Positions 44,057 through 53,546 of a stretch of DNA of 64,000 nucleotides are shown here, piece by piece. The notes under the pieces are model-generated. The model was not told where the DNA came from. It saw only the letters and a list, made by a program, of their open reading frames with translations, and did no database searches. Made by a program: the position numbers and the translations under genes. Numbering within the stretch: the first letter of the stretch is position 1; every line of letters begins with the position of its first letter. Source of the DNA: Sphingopyxis sp. (GTDB taxonomy: Bacteria; Pseudomonadota; Alphaproteobacteria; Sphingomonadales; Sphingomonadaceae); the NCBI RefSeq assembly GCF_016704835.1, contig NZ_JADIZJ010000001.1:372001-436000 (forward strand), written 5' to 3'.

Positions 44057-45234
44057 ATGTCGACCAATGAATATGATGCCATCGTGCTGGGTGCCGGCGC
44101 GGCCGGACTGATGTGCGCCGCGGTCGCGGGGCAGCGCGGGCGGCGCGTGCTGCTGCTCGATCATGCCGACCAGGCAGGGAAGAAGATCCTGATCTCGGGC
44201 GGCGGGCGTTGCAACTTCACCAATGTGAACACTGCGCCCGATCGCTTCATCTCCGCCAACCCGCATTTCGCCAAGTCGGCGCTCGCGCGCTATACCCCCG
44301 CCGATTTCATCGCGCTCGTCGACGGCTATGGCATCGCCTACCACGAAAAGACGCTGGGCCAGCTCTTCTGCGACGGGTCGGCAAAGCAGATCGTCGCGAT
44401 GCTGCTGCAGGAAGCGGCCAAGGGCGGGGTCGATGTCCGCACCGGTCAACCGGTGAACGATGTCACCCACACCGACGGCAAGTTCACCGTCGGCTTCGGC
44501 GATGCGAGCTTCAGCGCTGTCAGTTTGGTCATCGCCACCGGCGGACCATCGATCCTCAGATGGGCGCGACCGGATCTGCTTATGACCTCGCGCGTCAGTT
44601 CGGGCTCAAGGTCGTCGAACCGCGCCCTGCGCTCGTCCCGCTCACGCTCGGCGGCGACGATGTCCTCTTCCGCGAACTTTCGGGAATCGCCGCGCCGGTC
44701 GAGGCGCGCGCAGGCAAGTCCGCGTTCCGCGAAGCCGCGCTCTTCACCCACCGCGGACTTTCGGGTCCGGCGATCTTGCAGGTGAGCAGCTATTGGCGCC
44801 GCGGCGAACCCGTGACCATCGACCTGTTGCCCGATGCGCCGCAGGGCTGGCTGATCGACGCCAAACGTGCCCGACCACGTGCCTCCCTGCGCGCGGCGCT
44901 GGGTGCGCTGTTGCCCGATCGTCTCGCCGAAACGCTCGCCGAACGCCTCGCGCTTCCTGGCGAACTTGCCGCCCTGACCGATCGCAAACTCGCCGATGCC
45001 GAATCGCGCCTCGCCCGCTGGATTTTCCACCCGAACGGCACCGAAGGTTTTGCGAAAGCCGAGGTCACAATCGGCGGAATCGCCACCGCCAGCCTGTCGT
45101 CGCAAACAATGGTGGCCAAAACCGTCGCGAACCTCTATGCGGTCGGCGAGGCCGTAGATGTCACAGGGTGGTTAGGCGGCTATAATTTTCAATGGGCCTG
45201 GGCGAGCGGACACGCTGCCGGACAGGTGATTTAA
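44057..45234 (+). pseudogene. HI0933-type NAD(P)/FAD flavoprotein with a single frameshift
   Basis: The N-terminal 165 residues from the ATG at 44057 are intact: FAD-binding GAGAAGLMCAAVAGQRGRRVLLLDH, GKKILISGGGRCNFTN, and IATGG. Near 44554 (GATCCTCAGATG) the frame must shift by one base: the expected SIPQMGATGSAYDLARQFG continues in the next frame, to the stop at 45234, with THRGLSGPAILQ, FAKAEVTIGG and NLYAVGEAVDVTGWLGGYNFQWAWASG, all family signatures. The result is a 242-residue truncated frame and a long intact remainder. It is either a sequence error or a fresh mutation, as both halves are otherwise conserved. The family's function is poorly known. Confidence 0.9.
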
Positions 45235-45300
45235 GCCCATTGAGCCCCTTTCTGTCGGCCCGCCACCGCACCGGTGGCCGCCTATATTATTGAGATAATA

Positions 45301-47157
45301 ATGACTTTCGAAAATCTTTCCCCCGTCCTTTCGGACGCCCTGACCGCGCGCGGCTATGAAGCGCTCACCCCCGTGCAGTCGCAAGTCAGCGAAGATCAGG
45401 CCAAGGGCCGCGATCTGCTCGTCTCCGCCCAAACCGGGTCGGGCAAGACCGTCGCGTTCGGCCTCGCGATGGGCGATGAGCTGATCGAAGACGGCCGCCT
45501 GCCGTTCGCGACCTCGCCGCTGGCACTGATCATCGCGCCGACCCGCGAACTCGCGCTTCAGGTCAGCCGCGAACTGAGCTGGCTTTACGCCAAGGCTGGC
45601 GCGCGCATCGCGACTTGCGTCGGCGGCATGGATGCCAGCAAGGAACGGCGCGCATTGGGTCAGGGCGTGCAAATCGTCGTCGGCACCCCCGGACGCCTGC
45701 GCGATCATCTCGAACGCGGCGCGCTCGACCTCTCGGCGCTTCGCGTTGCGGTGCTCGACGAAGCCGACGAGATGCTCGACATGGGCTTTCGCGATGATCT
45801 TGAGGAGATCCTCGACGGCACCCCCGCGACCCGCCGCACTTTGCTGTTCTCGGCGACGATCCCCAACCCGATCGTTCAGCTCGCCAAGCGGTATCAGAAG
45901 GACGCGCTACGCATCTCGACAGTCGGCCAGGACCGCGGCCATGGCGACATCGCCTATCAGGCCGTCACCGTCGCCCCCGCCGATATCGAAGGCGCGGTGG
46001 TCAACCTGCTGCGTCTCCACGACGCCGAAACCGCGATGCTGTTCTGTGCGACGCGCGACAATGTCCGCCGCCTCCACGCCAGCCTTGTCGAGCGCGGCTT
46101 CGCCGCGGTCGCGCTGTCGGGCGAGCATAGCCAGAATGAGCGCAACGCCGCGCTGCAAGCGCTGCGTGATCGCCGCGCCAAGGTTTGCGTCGCGACCGAC
46201 GTCGCCGCGCGCGGCATCGATCTGCCGACGCTCAGCCTAGTCGTCCACGTCGAAATCCCCCGCGATGCCGAAGCGCTCCAGCACCGGTCGGGCCGTACCG
46301 GTCGCGCGGGCAAAAAGGGCACCGCGGTCATCATCGTCCCCTATCCGCGCCGCCGACGCGTCGATGGCATGCTGCGCGGCGCGCGGATCGAAGCCGAATG
46401 GATGGACGCCCCGACCGCCGCCGATGTGCGCAAGCGCGACCAGGAGCGGCTGATGGAAAAGCTGCTCACCCCGGTCGAGCATGAAGCCGAAGATATCGAA
46501 CTCGCACAGCGCCTGATGGCCGAACGCACCCCCGAAGACATCGCCGCCTCGCTCGTCCAGGCGCACCGCGCGCTGATGCCGCCGCCCGAAGATCTGATCG
46601 ACAACGGCCCGCGCGGCCGCGACACCGCCGGCCGCCCCGAACGCGGCGAGCGCTTCGAGCGCCCCGAGCGCGGCGCCGGTGGCGATCAGCGCGAAGGCTT
46701 CGAGGACAGCGTCTGGTTCCGCCTCAACATCGGCCGCCACCAGAATGCCGATCCGCGCTGGATCCTGCCCCTGCTCTGCCGCCGCGGGCATGTGAGCAAG
46801 AACGAGATCGGCGCGATCCGCATCGGGCCCAAGGAAACGATGTTCAACATTCCGCGCGCGATCGCCGATCGCTTTGCCGAGGCGGTCATCCGCAGCGCCA
46901 ATGAAGACGGCGAGGACGACAGCGGCGTGGCGATCACTCCGGCGCCCGAGGGCCCGACGTATCCGCCGCGCCGCGACAAGGCCGGGCATGGCGGCCCGCG
47001 CGACGGCACCCCGCGCAGCACGCTGGGCCGGGCGCCCGGTGGCGACCGCAGCTTCGGTGATCGTCCGCGTGGTCCCGGGGGTCCCGGTGGCAAGCCCACC
47101 GATCGCTACAAGCCCAAGCCGTTCATCCAGCGCAGCCCGCGCCGTCCAAGCAAGTAA
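45301..47157 (+). CDS. DEAD-box RNA helicase with C-terminal RNA-binding domain
   Basis: 618 residues from the ATG at 45301. Motifs: Q motif LTPVQSQV, Walker A AQTGSGKT (43-50), PTRELALQ, TPGRL, DEAD (153-156), SAT in LFSATIPNP, ARGIDLPTLSLVVHVEIP and the HRSGRTGRAG box. After residue 470 an Arg/Glu/Pro-rich linker leads to a DbpA-type RNA-binding fold (SVWFRLNIGRHQNADPRWILPLLCRRGHVSKNEIGAIRIGPKETMFNIPRAIADRF), then a Gly/Arg/Pro-rich tail. It resembles CsdA/DeaD, which unwind RNA in ribosome assembly and cold response. Confidence 0.94.
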   Translation: MTFENLSPVLSDALTARGYEALTPVQSQVSEDQAKGRDLLVSAQTGSGKTVAFGLAMGDELIEDGRLPFATSPLALIIAPTRELALQVSRELSWLYAKAGARIATCVGGMDASKERRALGQGVQIVVGTPGRLRDHLERGALDLSALRVAVLDEADEMLDMGFRDDLEEILDGTPATRRTLLFSATIPNPIVQLAKRYQKDALRISTVGQDRGHGDIAYQAVTVAPADIEGAVVNLLRLHDAETAMLFCATRDNVRRLHASLVERGFAAVALSGEHSQNERNAALQALRDRRAKVCVATDVAARGIDLPTLSLVVHVEIPRDAEALQHRSGRTGRAGKKGTAVIIVPYPRRRRVDGMLRGARIEAEWMDAPTAADVRKRDQERLMEKLLTPVEHEAEDIELAQRLMAERTPEDIAASLVQAHRALMPPPEDLIDNGPRGRDTAGRPERGERFERPERGAGGDQREGFEDSVWFRLNIGRHQNADPRWILPLLCRRGHVSKNEIGAIRIGPKETMFNIPRAIADRFAEAVIRSANEDGEDDSGVAITPAPEGPTYPPRRDKAGHGGPRDGTPRSTLGRAPGGDRSFGDRPRGPGGPGGKPTDRYKPKPFIQRSPRRPSK

Positions 47158-47181
47158 GCTGACGGCCAACTTTTTAGACGT

Positions 47182-47266
47182 CGTCATTGCGAGCTGAGCG
47201 AATCAATCCAGAGCAGTCCTGCAAAGCTCTGGATTGCCGCGTCGCCTTCGGCTCCTCGCAATGACG
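47182..47266. repeat. Dispersed palindromic repeat, family A copy 2
   Basis: An 85-base inverted repeat bounded by CGTCATTGCGAG and CTCGCAATGACG, with an inner CCAGAGC...GCTCTGG pairing. It occupies the gap between the helicase and the quinone oxidoreductase. The end sequences match the copies at 18366-18463 and 52226-52308. Confidence 0.85.
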
Positions 47267-47341
47267 ATGTCGATGGACTGAGTTGCCCTTGCGCTCTTCT
47301 CCCAGGCCCTCCAGATGGACCGGACAGCAGGAGACAGGTGC

Positions 47342-48328
47342 ATGCAAGCGATCGAAGCCTTTATCGAATGCCAGGGCGGACCCGAGGTCATCGACTGGCG
47401 CGAGGTGACGCTCGGCGAACCCGGCCCCGGTCAGGTGCTGCTGCGTCAGACCGCGGTCGGGCTCAACTATCTCGACACTTATCACCGCGATGGCACCTAT
47501 CCGGTTCCGTTCCCCAGCGGGCTCGGAGTCGAGTCTGCCGGTGAAATCATCGCGGTCGGCGAAGGCGTCCACGGCTTCCGGCCCGGCGACCGCGTCGCGA
47601 CCTTTGGTCCCGAGCGCACCGCTTATGCCAGCGCGCGACTGGTCACAGCGGCATCATTGTTCAAGCTTCCCGCTACGATCGACGACGAGACCGCTGCCGC
47701 CGCGCTGCTCAAGGCGTGCACGGTCGAGATGCTCGTCGAGCGCTGCGCGAAAGTCGAAGCAGGCTGGCCGGTGCTCGTCCATGCCGCCGCCGGCGGGGTC
47801 GGGCTGATCCTCGTCCAATGGCTGAAGGCGATCGGCGCGACGGTCATCGGCACCGTCAGCACCGATGCGAAGGCGCACGCCGCGCGTGAAGCCGGCGCCG
47901 ACCATGTGCTGATGTACAAGAGCGACGATGTCGCGGCGCATGTCCGCGAGATCACCGATGGTCAGGGCGTCCCGGTGACGTTTGACGGCATCGGCATGGC
48001 CACATGGGAGGTCTCGCTGAAAGCCACCGCGCGCCGCGGACTGATCGTCAGCTATGGGAATGCCGGTGGGCCGGTGACCGGCGTGAATCTCGGCGTGCTC
48101 GCGCAGCATGGATCGCAGTTTGTGACCCGGCCGACCCTGTTCGACTATTATCTCCACTCCGGCGAACGCGCCGCAGGCGCGGCACGCGTGTTCGACATTA
48201 TCACATCGGGCGCGGTGAAGGTCACCGTCGGCCAGCGTTACGGACTGCAAGACGCGGCACGCGCGCATGCCGATTTGCAGGCCGGGCGGACGACGGGATC
48301 GACGCTGCTGATTCCGGAACATAATTGA
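47342..48328 (+). CDS. Quinone oxidoreductase (zeta-crystallin/MDR family)
   Basis: 328 residues from the ATG at 47342, with AGGAG ten bases upstream; an in-frame ATG at 47315 is less likely. Zinc-free MDR pattern: GLNYLDTYHRDGTYPVPFPSGLGVESAGEI, then the NADPH-binding VLVHAAAGGVGLILVQWLKAIGATVIGTVST (AAGGVG), and YGNAGGP. It should reduce quinones with NADPH. It lies between a helicase and an S-formylglutathione hydrolase with no operon link. Confidence 0.93.
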   Translation: MQAIEAFIECQGGPEVIDWREVTLGEPGPGQVLLRQTAVGLNYLDTYHRDGTYPVPFPSGLGVESAGEIIAVGEGVHGFRPGDRVATFGPERTAYASARLVTAASLFKLPATIDDETAAAALLKACTVEMLVERCAKVEAGWPVLVHAAAGGVGLILVQWLKAIGATVIGTVSTDAKAHAAREAGADHVLMYKSDDVAAHVREITDGQGVPVTFDGIGMATWEVSLKATARRGLIVSYGNAGGPVTGVNLGVLAQHGSQFVTRPTLFDYYLHSGERAAGAARVFDIITSGAVKVTVGQRYGLQDAARAHADLQAGRTTGSTLLIPEHN

Positions 48329-48355
48329 CCGTGGCCCCCGAACGCGGGGCGACGG

Positions 48356-49204
48356 TTACGCCTTCAACCGCTCCGCATGCCAAGCCACATGCTCGGCCAA
48401 AAAGGTCGAGATGAAATAATAGCTGTGGTCATACCCCGGCTGCATCCGGATGGTCGCCTTTTGCCCGGCCAGCTCGCACGCCTCGACCAGCAAATGCGTC
48501 TTGAGCTGATCGGCCAGGAAGCTGTCGGTCTCCCCTTGATCGACGAGCAGGTCGGCCACTTGCGCACCGCTTGCGATCAACGCACAGGCATCATAGGCCG
48601 TCCACGCCTCGCGATTGGCGCCAAGGTAATGACCGAGCGCCTTTTCGCCCCACTGACATTGCAGCGGAGCCACAATCGGCGAAAACGCCGACACCGAGCG
48701 AAAGCGATCGGGCGTTCGCAGCGCGACAGTCAGCGCGCCATGCCCGCCCATCGAATGACCGGTAATCCCCTGCCGCGTCATGTCGGCAGCGGCAAATTCA
48801 CGCAGCACCAGCGACGGCAGCTCGTCCTCGACATAGGATCGCATCCGGTAATTCGAGGCCCACGGTTCCTCGGTCGCATCGACGTAAAAGCCCGCGCCCA
48901 GCCCGAAATCCCAGGCGGCGTCGGGATCGTCTGGAACGCCCTCTCCGCGCGGCGAGGTGTCGGGCGCGATAAAAATGATGCCATGCTCGGCGCAGGCGGC
49001 GCGATACTCGCCTTTCTCCATCACATTGGCGTGGGTGCAGGTCAGCCCCGACAGATACCAGAGCACCGGCAGCTTCGCGCCTTCCGCATGGTCGGGAACA
49101 AAGACCGCAAAGGTCATGTCGGTGCCGGTGGTCGCACTTTGGTGCTTGTACACGCCTTGCGTGCCACCGTGGCTGCGAACGGTGGAGAGGGTTTCGATGG
49201 TCAT
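48356..49204 (-). CDS. fghA: S-formylglutathione hydrolase
   Basis: 282 residues from the ATG at 49204. Alpha/beta hydrolase with nucleophile Ser151 in GHSMGGHGAL, LSGLTCTHANVMEKG, PDTSPRGEGVPDDPDAAWDFGLGAGFYVDAT, and acid/His in VDQGETDSFL and GYDHSYYFI. These are FghA/esterase-D features. It hydrolyses S-formylglutathione to formate and glutathione, the second step of glutathione-dependent formaldehyde removal. The first-step enzyme (class III alcohol dehydrogenase) is 4 kb away at 52336-53448. Confidence 0.96.
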   Translation of the reverse strand: MTIETLSTVRSHGGTQGVYKHQSATTGTDMTFAVFVPDHAEGAKLPVLWYLSGLTCTHANVMEKGEYRAACAEHGIIFIAPDTSPRGEGVPDDPDAAWDFGLGAGFYVDATEEPWASNYRMRSYVEDELPSLVLREFAAADMTRQGITGHSMGGHGALTVALRTPDRFRSVSAFSPIVAPLQCQWGEKALGHYLGANREAWTAYDACALIASGAQVADLLVDQGETDSFLADQLKTHLLVEACELAGQKATIRMQPGYDHSYYFISTFLAEHVAWHAERLKA

Positions 49205-49275
49205 GGTTCGTCCTGCTTGTCTTTTCACCAGCCTAGGGCATGCTGGCCAAATATCCAAAGGGGGAGACGCGCCGC

Positions 49276-50406
49276 ATGGTCGACAACGCCATTCACGGGA
49301 ACTGCCACGACCGCTTCGCTAGCGTTCGCCTCGGCATGGCGGCGAGCCTTGCCGCAGGTACCGACGTCGGCCTGTCATTCTGCGCGACGATCGACGGCGA
49401 AACCGTGGTCGACCTGTGGGGCGGCTACGCTGATGACGCGAAAACGCGGCCGTGGCAGGCCGACACGATCGTCAACGTCTATTCCACCACCAAGACGATG
49501 ACCGCGCTCACTGCGTTGCTGCTAGCCGACCGCGGCGAGCTCGATTTCGCAGCGCCGGTCGTGCGCTACTGGCCCGAATTCGCTGCGAACGGCAAGGACA
49601 CCGTCACCGTGGCGCAGCTGATGAGCCACAGCGCCGGCCTGTCTGGCTGGGAAGCGCCTATGACCACCGAGGATTTCTACGACTGGGACATGGCAACCTC
49701 GCTGCTCGCCGCACAAGCGCCCTGGTGGGAACCCGGCAGCGCGCCGGGCTATCACGCAATCACCCAAGGTTATCTTGTCGGTGAGGTCGTGCGCCGCATC
49801 ACCGGCAAATCGCTCGGCACCGTCTTCCGCGAAGAAATCGCGCAGCCGCTTGGCGCCGATTTCCATATCGGCTTGCCAGCGTCGGAGGACCACCGCGTGG
49901 CCGACTTGATCCCGCCGCCCGAAACGCCGCGCGAATTTACCAGCGACATCCAGCGAAAGACTTTCGCCAATCCCGGCATCGACGTCCTCGCGACCCGGAC
50001 GCGCGCCTGGCGCGGCGCCGAGATCCCGGCCGCGGGCGGCACGGGCAACGCGCGCAGCGTCGCCGAAATTCACGCGCTGCTCGCCAACGGCGGGGTAGCA
50101 AAAGGCAAGCGCATCCTGTCCGAAGCGGGCTGCCGCAAAGCGCTCGATCTGCAGAGCGAGGGCACCGACCTGATCTTGGGCATTCCGGTGCGATTCGGCA
50201 TGGGCTTTGGCCTGCCCAGCGAGCTGGTCCCGCTGCCCAATCCGAACACCATCTTCTGGGGCGGCTATGGCGGGTCGGTGATCATCATCGATATGGATGC
50301 CTGCGCGACGTACAGCTACGTCATGAACAAGATGAACAGCGGACTGACCGGCGATACGCGCTCGTTCGCACTGATCGGCGCGATGTGGATGGCGATGGCG
50401 GCCTAA
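49276..50406 (+). CDS. Serine hydrolase, beta-lactamase/class C-like esterase
   Basis: 376 residues from the ATG at 49276 (GGGGGAG site); an earlier ATG at 49240 has no site. The SxxK motif STTKTM and the Tyr of GYHAITQGYL fit the beta-lactamase/EstB fold; the third motif, usually KTG or HxG, appears as WGGYGGS near the C-terminus. No signal peptide, so probably cytosolic. Such enzymes are esterases or transacylases of small substrates rather than antibiotic resistance proteins. Confidence 0.88.
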   Translation: MVDNAIHGNCHDRFASVRLGMAASLAAGTDVGLSFCATIDGETVVDLWGGYADDAKTRPWQADTIVNVYSTTKTMTALTALLLADRGELDFAAPVVRYWPEFAANGKDTVTVAQLMSHSAGLSGWEAPMTTEDFYDWDMATSLLAAQAPWWEPGSAPGYHAITQGYLVGEVVRRITGKSLGTVFREEIAQPLGADFHIGLPASEDHRVADLIPPPETPREFTSDIQRKTFANPGIDVLATRTRAWRGAEIPAAGGTGNARSVAEIHALLANGGVAKGKRILSEAGCRKALDLQSEGTDLILGIPVRFGMGFGLPSELVPLPNPNTIFWGGYGGSVIIIDMDACATYSYVMNKMNSGLTGDTRSFALIGAMWMAMAA

Positions 50407-50900
50407 CCCGCGACGGGAAGCGCCGTAACCACTGGCGTATGCCCCCAATGGCGTAGCAGGTGGAGAATCGCGGCGCCCGCGAGTGCAAGCGTCGCGGTGT
50501 TGCGCAGCGGGTGGATGTTGACCGGATCGGCGTCGGCCAGCGCCGCGTCGAGCACTACGGTGATGCTATCCGGCGCGGCGTTGATCGCCGCGAGCGGGGT
50601 TACCGACCCCGGCGTGATGCCGAGCAGGCGTGCCATGTCTTCAGCCTTGCCGAAACTGACATGCTTGCAACCGATCGCGCCGGGCAGCCGCTTCAGGTCG
50701 ACCCGCGCATCGGACGGGACGGTGATGAGCCAAAACGCCCCGCCCTTGTCCTTCAGGAACAAATTCTTCGTGTGCGCGCCGGGCATCGCGGCGTGCACCG
50801 CATCGCTTTCGGCCACAGTGAACACCGCATCATGTTCATGTTCGGCGAAGGGGATCGACAGCGCACGAAGGTCCGCCCGCAATCCCGCTTCGCCGCGCAT
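50403..50900 (-). CDS. Prolyl-tRNA deacylase-like (YbaK/ProX) editing protein
   Basis: 165 residues of the YbaK/ProX editing fold: RALSIPFAEHEHDAVFTVAESD, PGAHTKNLFLKDKGGAFWLITVPSDARVDLKRL (Lys of the KNLFL motif), and GITPGSVTPLAAINAAPDSITVVLDAAL. The family clears mischarged Ala- or Cys-tRNA, often in trans for prolyl-tRNA synthetase. It overlaps the serine hydrolase by 4 bases convergently. Confidence 0.88.
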   Translation of the reverse strand: MRGEAGLRADLRALSIPFAEHEHDAVFTVAESDAVHAAMPGAHTKNLFLKDKGGAFWLITVPSDARVDLKRLPGAIGCKHVSFGKAEDMARLLGITPGSVTPLAAINAAPDSITVVLDAALADADPVNIHPLRNTATLALAGAAILHLLRHWGHTPVVTALPVAG

Positions 50901-50916
50901 GGGTGCTATCGGCCGA

Positions 50917-51294
50917 TTACAAGCGCTTCAGTGCGCACAGCTTGTTACCGTCAGGATCGCGCAGATAGGCAAGGTAAAGCTGGCCAAAGCTGCCTTCGCG
51001 CACACCCGGCGGATCTTCGATGCTGGTGCCGCCCGCAGCAACGCCGGCGTCGTGCCACGCCTTGGCCTGCGCCTCGTCTGCCATCGCGAAGCCGATGGTG
51101 CAGCCATTGCCCGCGGTCGCCGGCTGGCCGTCAATCGGCGGCGTCACCAGAAACAGGCCGTCATTGTGCATATAGATCAGGCGGCCCTTGTCGTCCTGGA
51201 TCCCCGGCTTGCCGCCGATCGCCTGGAAGGTCGCATCAAAGAATGTCTTCGCTTTCGCCACGTCATTCGTGCCGACCATATTGTGACTGTACAT
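50917..51294 (-). CDS. VOC (glyoxalase-like) family protein
   Basis: 125 residues with the betaalphabetabetabeta pattern of the VOC fold: MYSHNMVGTNDVAKAKTFFDATFQAIGGKPG, GCTIGFAMADEAQAKAWHDAGVAAGGTSIEDPPGVREGSFGQLYLAYLRDPDGNKLCAL. The RDPDGN.L ending is typical. Members bind a divalent metal and act as isomerases, dioxygenases or resistance proteins; substrate unknown. It lies between ProX and purU, both on the same strand. Confidence 0.88.
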   Translation of the reverse strand: MYSHNMVGTNDVAKAKTFFDATFQAIGGKPGIQDDKGRLIYMHNDGLFLVTPPIDGQPATAGNGCTIGFAMADEAQAKAWHDAGVAAGGTSIEDPPGVREGSFGQLYLAYLRDPDGNKLCALKRL

Positions 51295-51345
51295 CGCTCT
51301 CTCCTTTTTTGGTTGCGAATCGATACCGAACTTGTGCCAGCCTTG

Positions 51346-52206
51346 TCAGCGGAAGACCACCGTCTTGCGGCCATCGATCAGCACGCGCTGTTCGGCGACC
51401 CAGCGCACCGCTTTCGCCAGCACTTGCGCCTCGACATCGCGGCCGATACGGATCAAATCCTCGACGCTGTCGCGGTGATCGACGCGCTCGACCGCCTGTT
51501 CGATGATCGGGCCTTCGTCGAGGTCGCTGGTCACGAAATGTGCTGTCGCGCCGATCAGTTTCACACCGCGTTCCTGTGCGCGGTGATACGGCTTCGCGCC
51601 CTTGAACCCCGGCAGGAAGCTGTGGTGGATATTGACGCAGCGCCCCGCAAGTTTCCCCGACAGGTCCTGCGACAACACCTGCATATAGCGCGCGAGCACC
51701 AGATAATCGGCGCCGCTGCGCGCCATCAGATCAAGGATGCGCGCTTCCTGTTGGGGACGATTGGCGTCGTTGACCGGGAAATGGTGGAACGGCACGCCAT
51801 GCCATTCACTCAGTCGCCGCTGATGTTCGTGGTTCGACACCACCGCGACGATGTCGATCGCGAGGTTGCCGGTCGACCAGCGGTGGAGCAAGTCGTTGAG
51901 GCAATGGCTACCTTGCGACACCGCAATGATGAAGCGCGGTTTTGCGGCGCTATCGCTAATCCGCGCGTCCATCGCGAAACGATCGACGATCGGCGCAAAC
52001 GCCGCCTGCACCCCAGCCAGCCCCTCGGGAAAGCGCGGCCCGGCGCCGCGAAAGGCAACGCGCATGAAAAAACGCCCCGAACCAAGGTCGGCATATTGCT
52101 GGCTGTCGAGGATGAAGCCGTCGCGCTCGGCGAGTAGCCCCGTTACGGCGGCGACGATGCCGACCGCATCGGCGCAGCTGAAGGTCAGGACATAAGGTCC
52201 GGTCAA
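51346..52206 (-). CDS. purU: Formyltetrahydrofolate deformylase
   Basis: 286 residues if started at the TTG at 52206, which has GGGGAG six bases upstream; a TTG 15 bases further up lacks it. An N-terminal ACT domain (GPYVLTFSCADAVGIVAAVTGLLAE, 1-80) is followed by a formyltransferase fold with VVSNHEHQRRLSEWHGVPFHHFPV, YLVLARYMQVLS and the catalytic region NIHHSFLPGFKGAKPYHRAQERGVKLIGATAHFVTSDLDEGPII. It hydrolyses 10-formyl-THF to formate and THF. In this window it lies with the formaldehyde genes. Confidence 0.93.
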   Translation of the reverse strand: MTGPYVLTFSCADAVGIVAAVTGLLAERDGFILDSQQYADLGSGRFFMRVAFRGAGPRFPEGLAGVQAAFAPIVDRFAMDARISDSAAKPRFIIAVSQGSHCLNDLLHRWSTGNLAIDIVAVVSNHEHQRRLSEWHGVPFHHFPVNDANRPQQEARILDLMARSGADYLVLARYMQVLSQDLSGKLAGRCVNIHHSFLPGFKGAKPYHRAQERGVKLIGATAHFVTSDLDEGPIIEQAVERVDHRDSVEDLIRIGRDVEAQVLAKAVRWVAEQRVLIDGRKTVVFR

Positions 52207-52225
52207 ATTGTCACTCCCCAATTGA

Positions 52226-52308
52226 CGTCATTGCGAGCGGAGCGAAGCAATCCATAGCGGTTTACGCAAACTCTGGAATGCCGCGTCGCTCCGCTCCTCG
52301 CAATGACG
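52226..52308. repeat. Dispersed palindromic repeat, family A copy 3
   Basis: An 83-base inverted repeat from CGTCATTGCGAGCGGAGCG to CGCTCC...CGCAATGACG, between purU and the class III alcohol dehydrogenase. Arms pair well for 22 bases with few mismatches. Same ends as the copies at 18366 and 47182. Confidence 0.88.
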
Positions 52309-52335
52309 AAGCTTGGCGAGAAACGGAACTGCTTT

Positions 52336-53448
52336 TTAGTATACTACCACCGACCGGATGCTTGTCCCCGCATGCATCAGGTCGAAGCCCTTGTTGATCT
52401 CTTCCAGCCCCATGACGTGGGTGATCATCGGGTCGATCTCGATTTTGCCGGTCATATACATGTCGACGATCTTGGGGACGTCGGTGCGCCCTTTGGCGCC
52501 GCCGAACGCGGTGCCGCGCCAGTTGCGCCCGGTGACGAGCTGGAACGGACGCGTCGCGATTTCCTTGCCCGCCTCGGCGACGCCGATGATGATCGAGGTT
52601 CCCCAGCCGCGATGGCAGGCTTCCAATGCGGTGCGCATCACCTCGGTGTTGCCGGTGGCGTCAAAGCTATAGTCGGCGCCGCCGTCGGTCAGCTGCACGA
52701 TCGCGGCGACCGTGTCTTCGCGGCTCATGCCCTTGCTATTGAGGAAGTCGGTCATGCCGAACTTGCGGCCCCATTCCTCGCGCGCCGGGTTGATATCGAC
52801 GCCGATGATCTTGTTCGCACCCGCAAGCCGCGCGCCCTGGATCACGTTAAGCCCGATCCCGCCGAGCCCGAAGATGACGACATTGTCGCCGACCTGCACC
52901 TTGGCGGTGTTGATCACCGCGCCAACCCCGGTGGTCACGCCGCAGCCGATATAGCAGCTCGACTGGAACGGCGCGTCCTCGCGGATTTTCGCGACCGCGA
53001 TCTCGGGCAATACGGTGAAGTTCGAGAAGGTCGAACAGCCCATATAATGGAAGATCGGTTGGCCCTTGTAGCTGAACCGGCTCGTGCCGTCGGGCATCAG
53101 ACCCTTGCCCTGCGTCGCGCGGATCGCGGTGCAGAGGTTGGTCTTGCCCGAAAGGCAGCTTTTGCACTGGCGGCATTCGGGGGTGTAGAGCGGGATCACA
53201 TGGTCGCCGGGGACGACGCTCGTCACCCCCGCGCCGACTTCGCGCACGATCCCCGCGCCCTCGTGCCCCAGCACGCTCGGGAAGATGCCCTCGCTGTCGA
53301 AGCCGTCGAGCGTATAGGCATCGGTGTGGCAGATGCCCGTCGCCATGATCTCGACAAGGACCTCGCCCGCTTTTGGGCCTTCGAGATCGAGTTCGACGAT
53401 TTCAAGCGGCTTCTTTGCTTCGAACGCTACGGCGGCGCGGGTCTTCAT
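52336..53448 (-). CDS. frmA: S-(hydroxymethyl)glutathione dehydrogenase / class III alcohol dehydrogenase
   Basis: 370 residues from the ATG at 53448 (AGGAG site 12 bases upstream). Catalytic zinc: ATGICHTDAYTLDG and LGHEGAGIVREVG; structural zinc: CRQCKSCLSGKTNLC; NAD fold: VVIFGLGGIGLNVIQGARLAGA. DAYTLDGFDSEG is the class III signature. It oxidises S-hydroxymethylglutathione to S-formylglutathione, the first step of formaldehyde removal that FghA completes. Divergent LysR-family gene 98 bases away may regulate it. Confidence 0.97.
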   Translation of the reverse strand: MKTRAAVAFEAKKPLEIVELDLEGPKAGEVLVEIMATGICHTDAYTLDGFDSEGIFPSVLGHEGAGIVREVGAGVTSVVPGDHVIPLYTPECRQCKSCLSGKTNLCTAIRATQGKGLMPDGTSRFSYKGQPIFHYMGCSTFSNFTVLPEIAVAKIREDAPFQSSCYIGCGVTTGVGAVINTAKVQVGDNVVIFGLGGIGLNVIQGARLAGANKIIGVDINPAREEWGRKFGMTDFLNSKGMSREDTVAAIVQLTDGGADYSFDATGNTEVMRTALEACHRGWGTSIIIGVAEAGKEIATRPFQLVTGRNWRGTAFGGAKGRTDVPKIVDMYMTGKIEIDPMITHVMGLEEINKGFDLMHAGTSIRSVVVY

Positions 53449-53546
53449 AGGAGCACTCCTGCGAGAAATTGATCTGGCCCGCTGTACACCGATCCAAAGC
53501 ACGATAAAGGGGCCAATCGGCAATATATTATCCCGGAGGTGAGATA

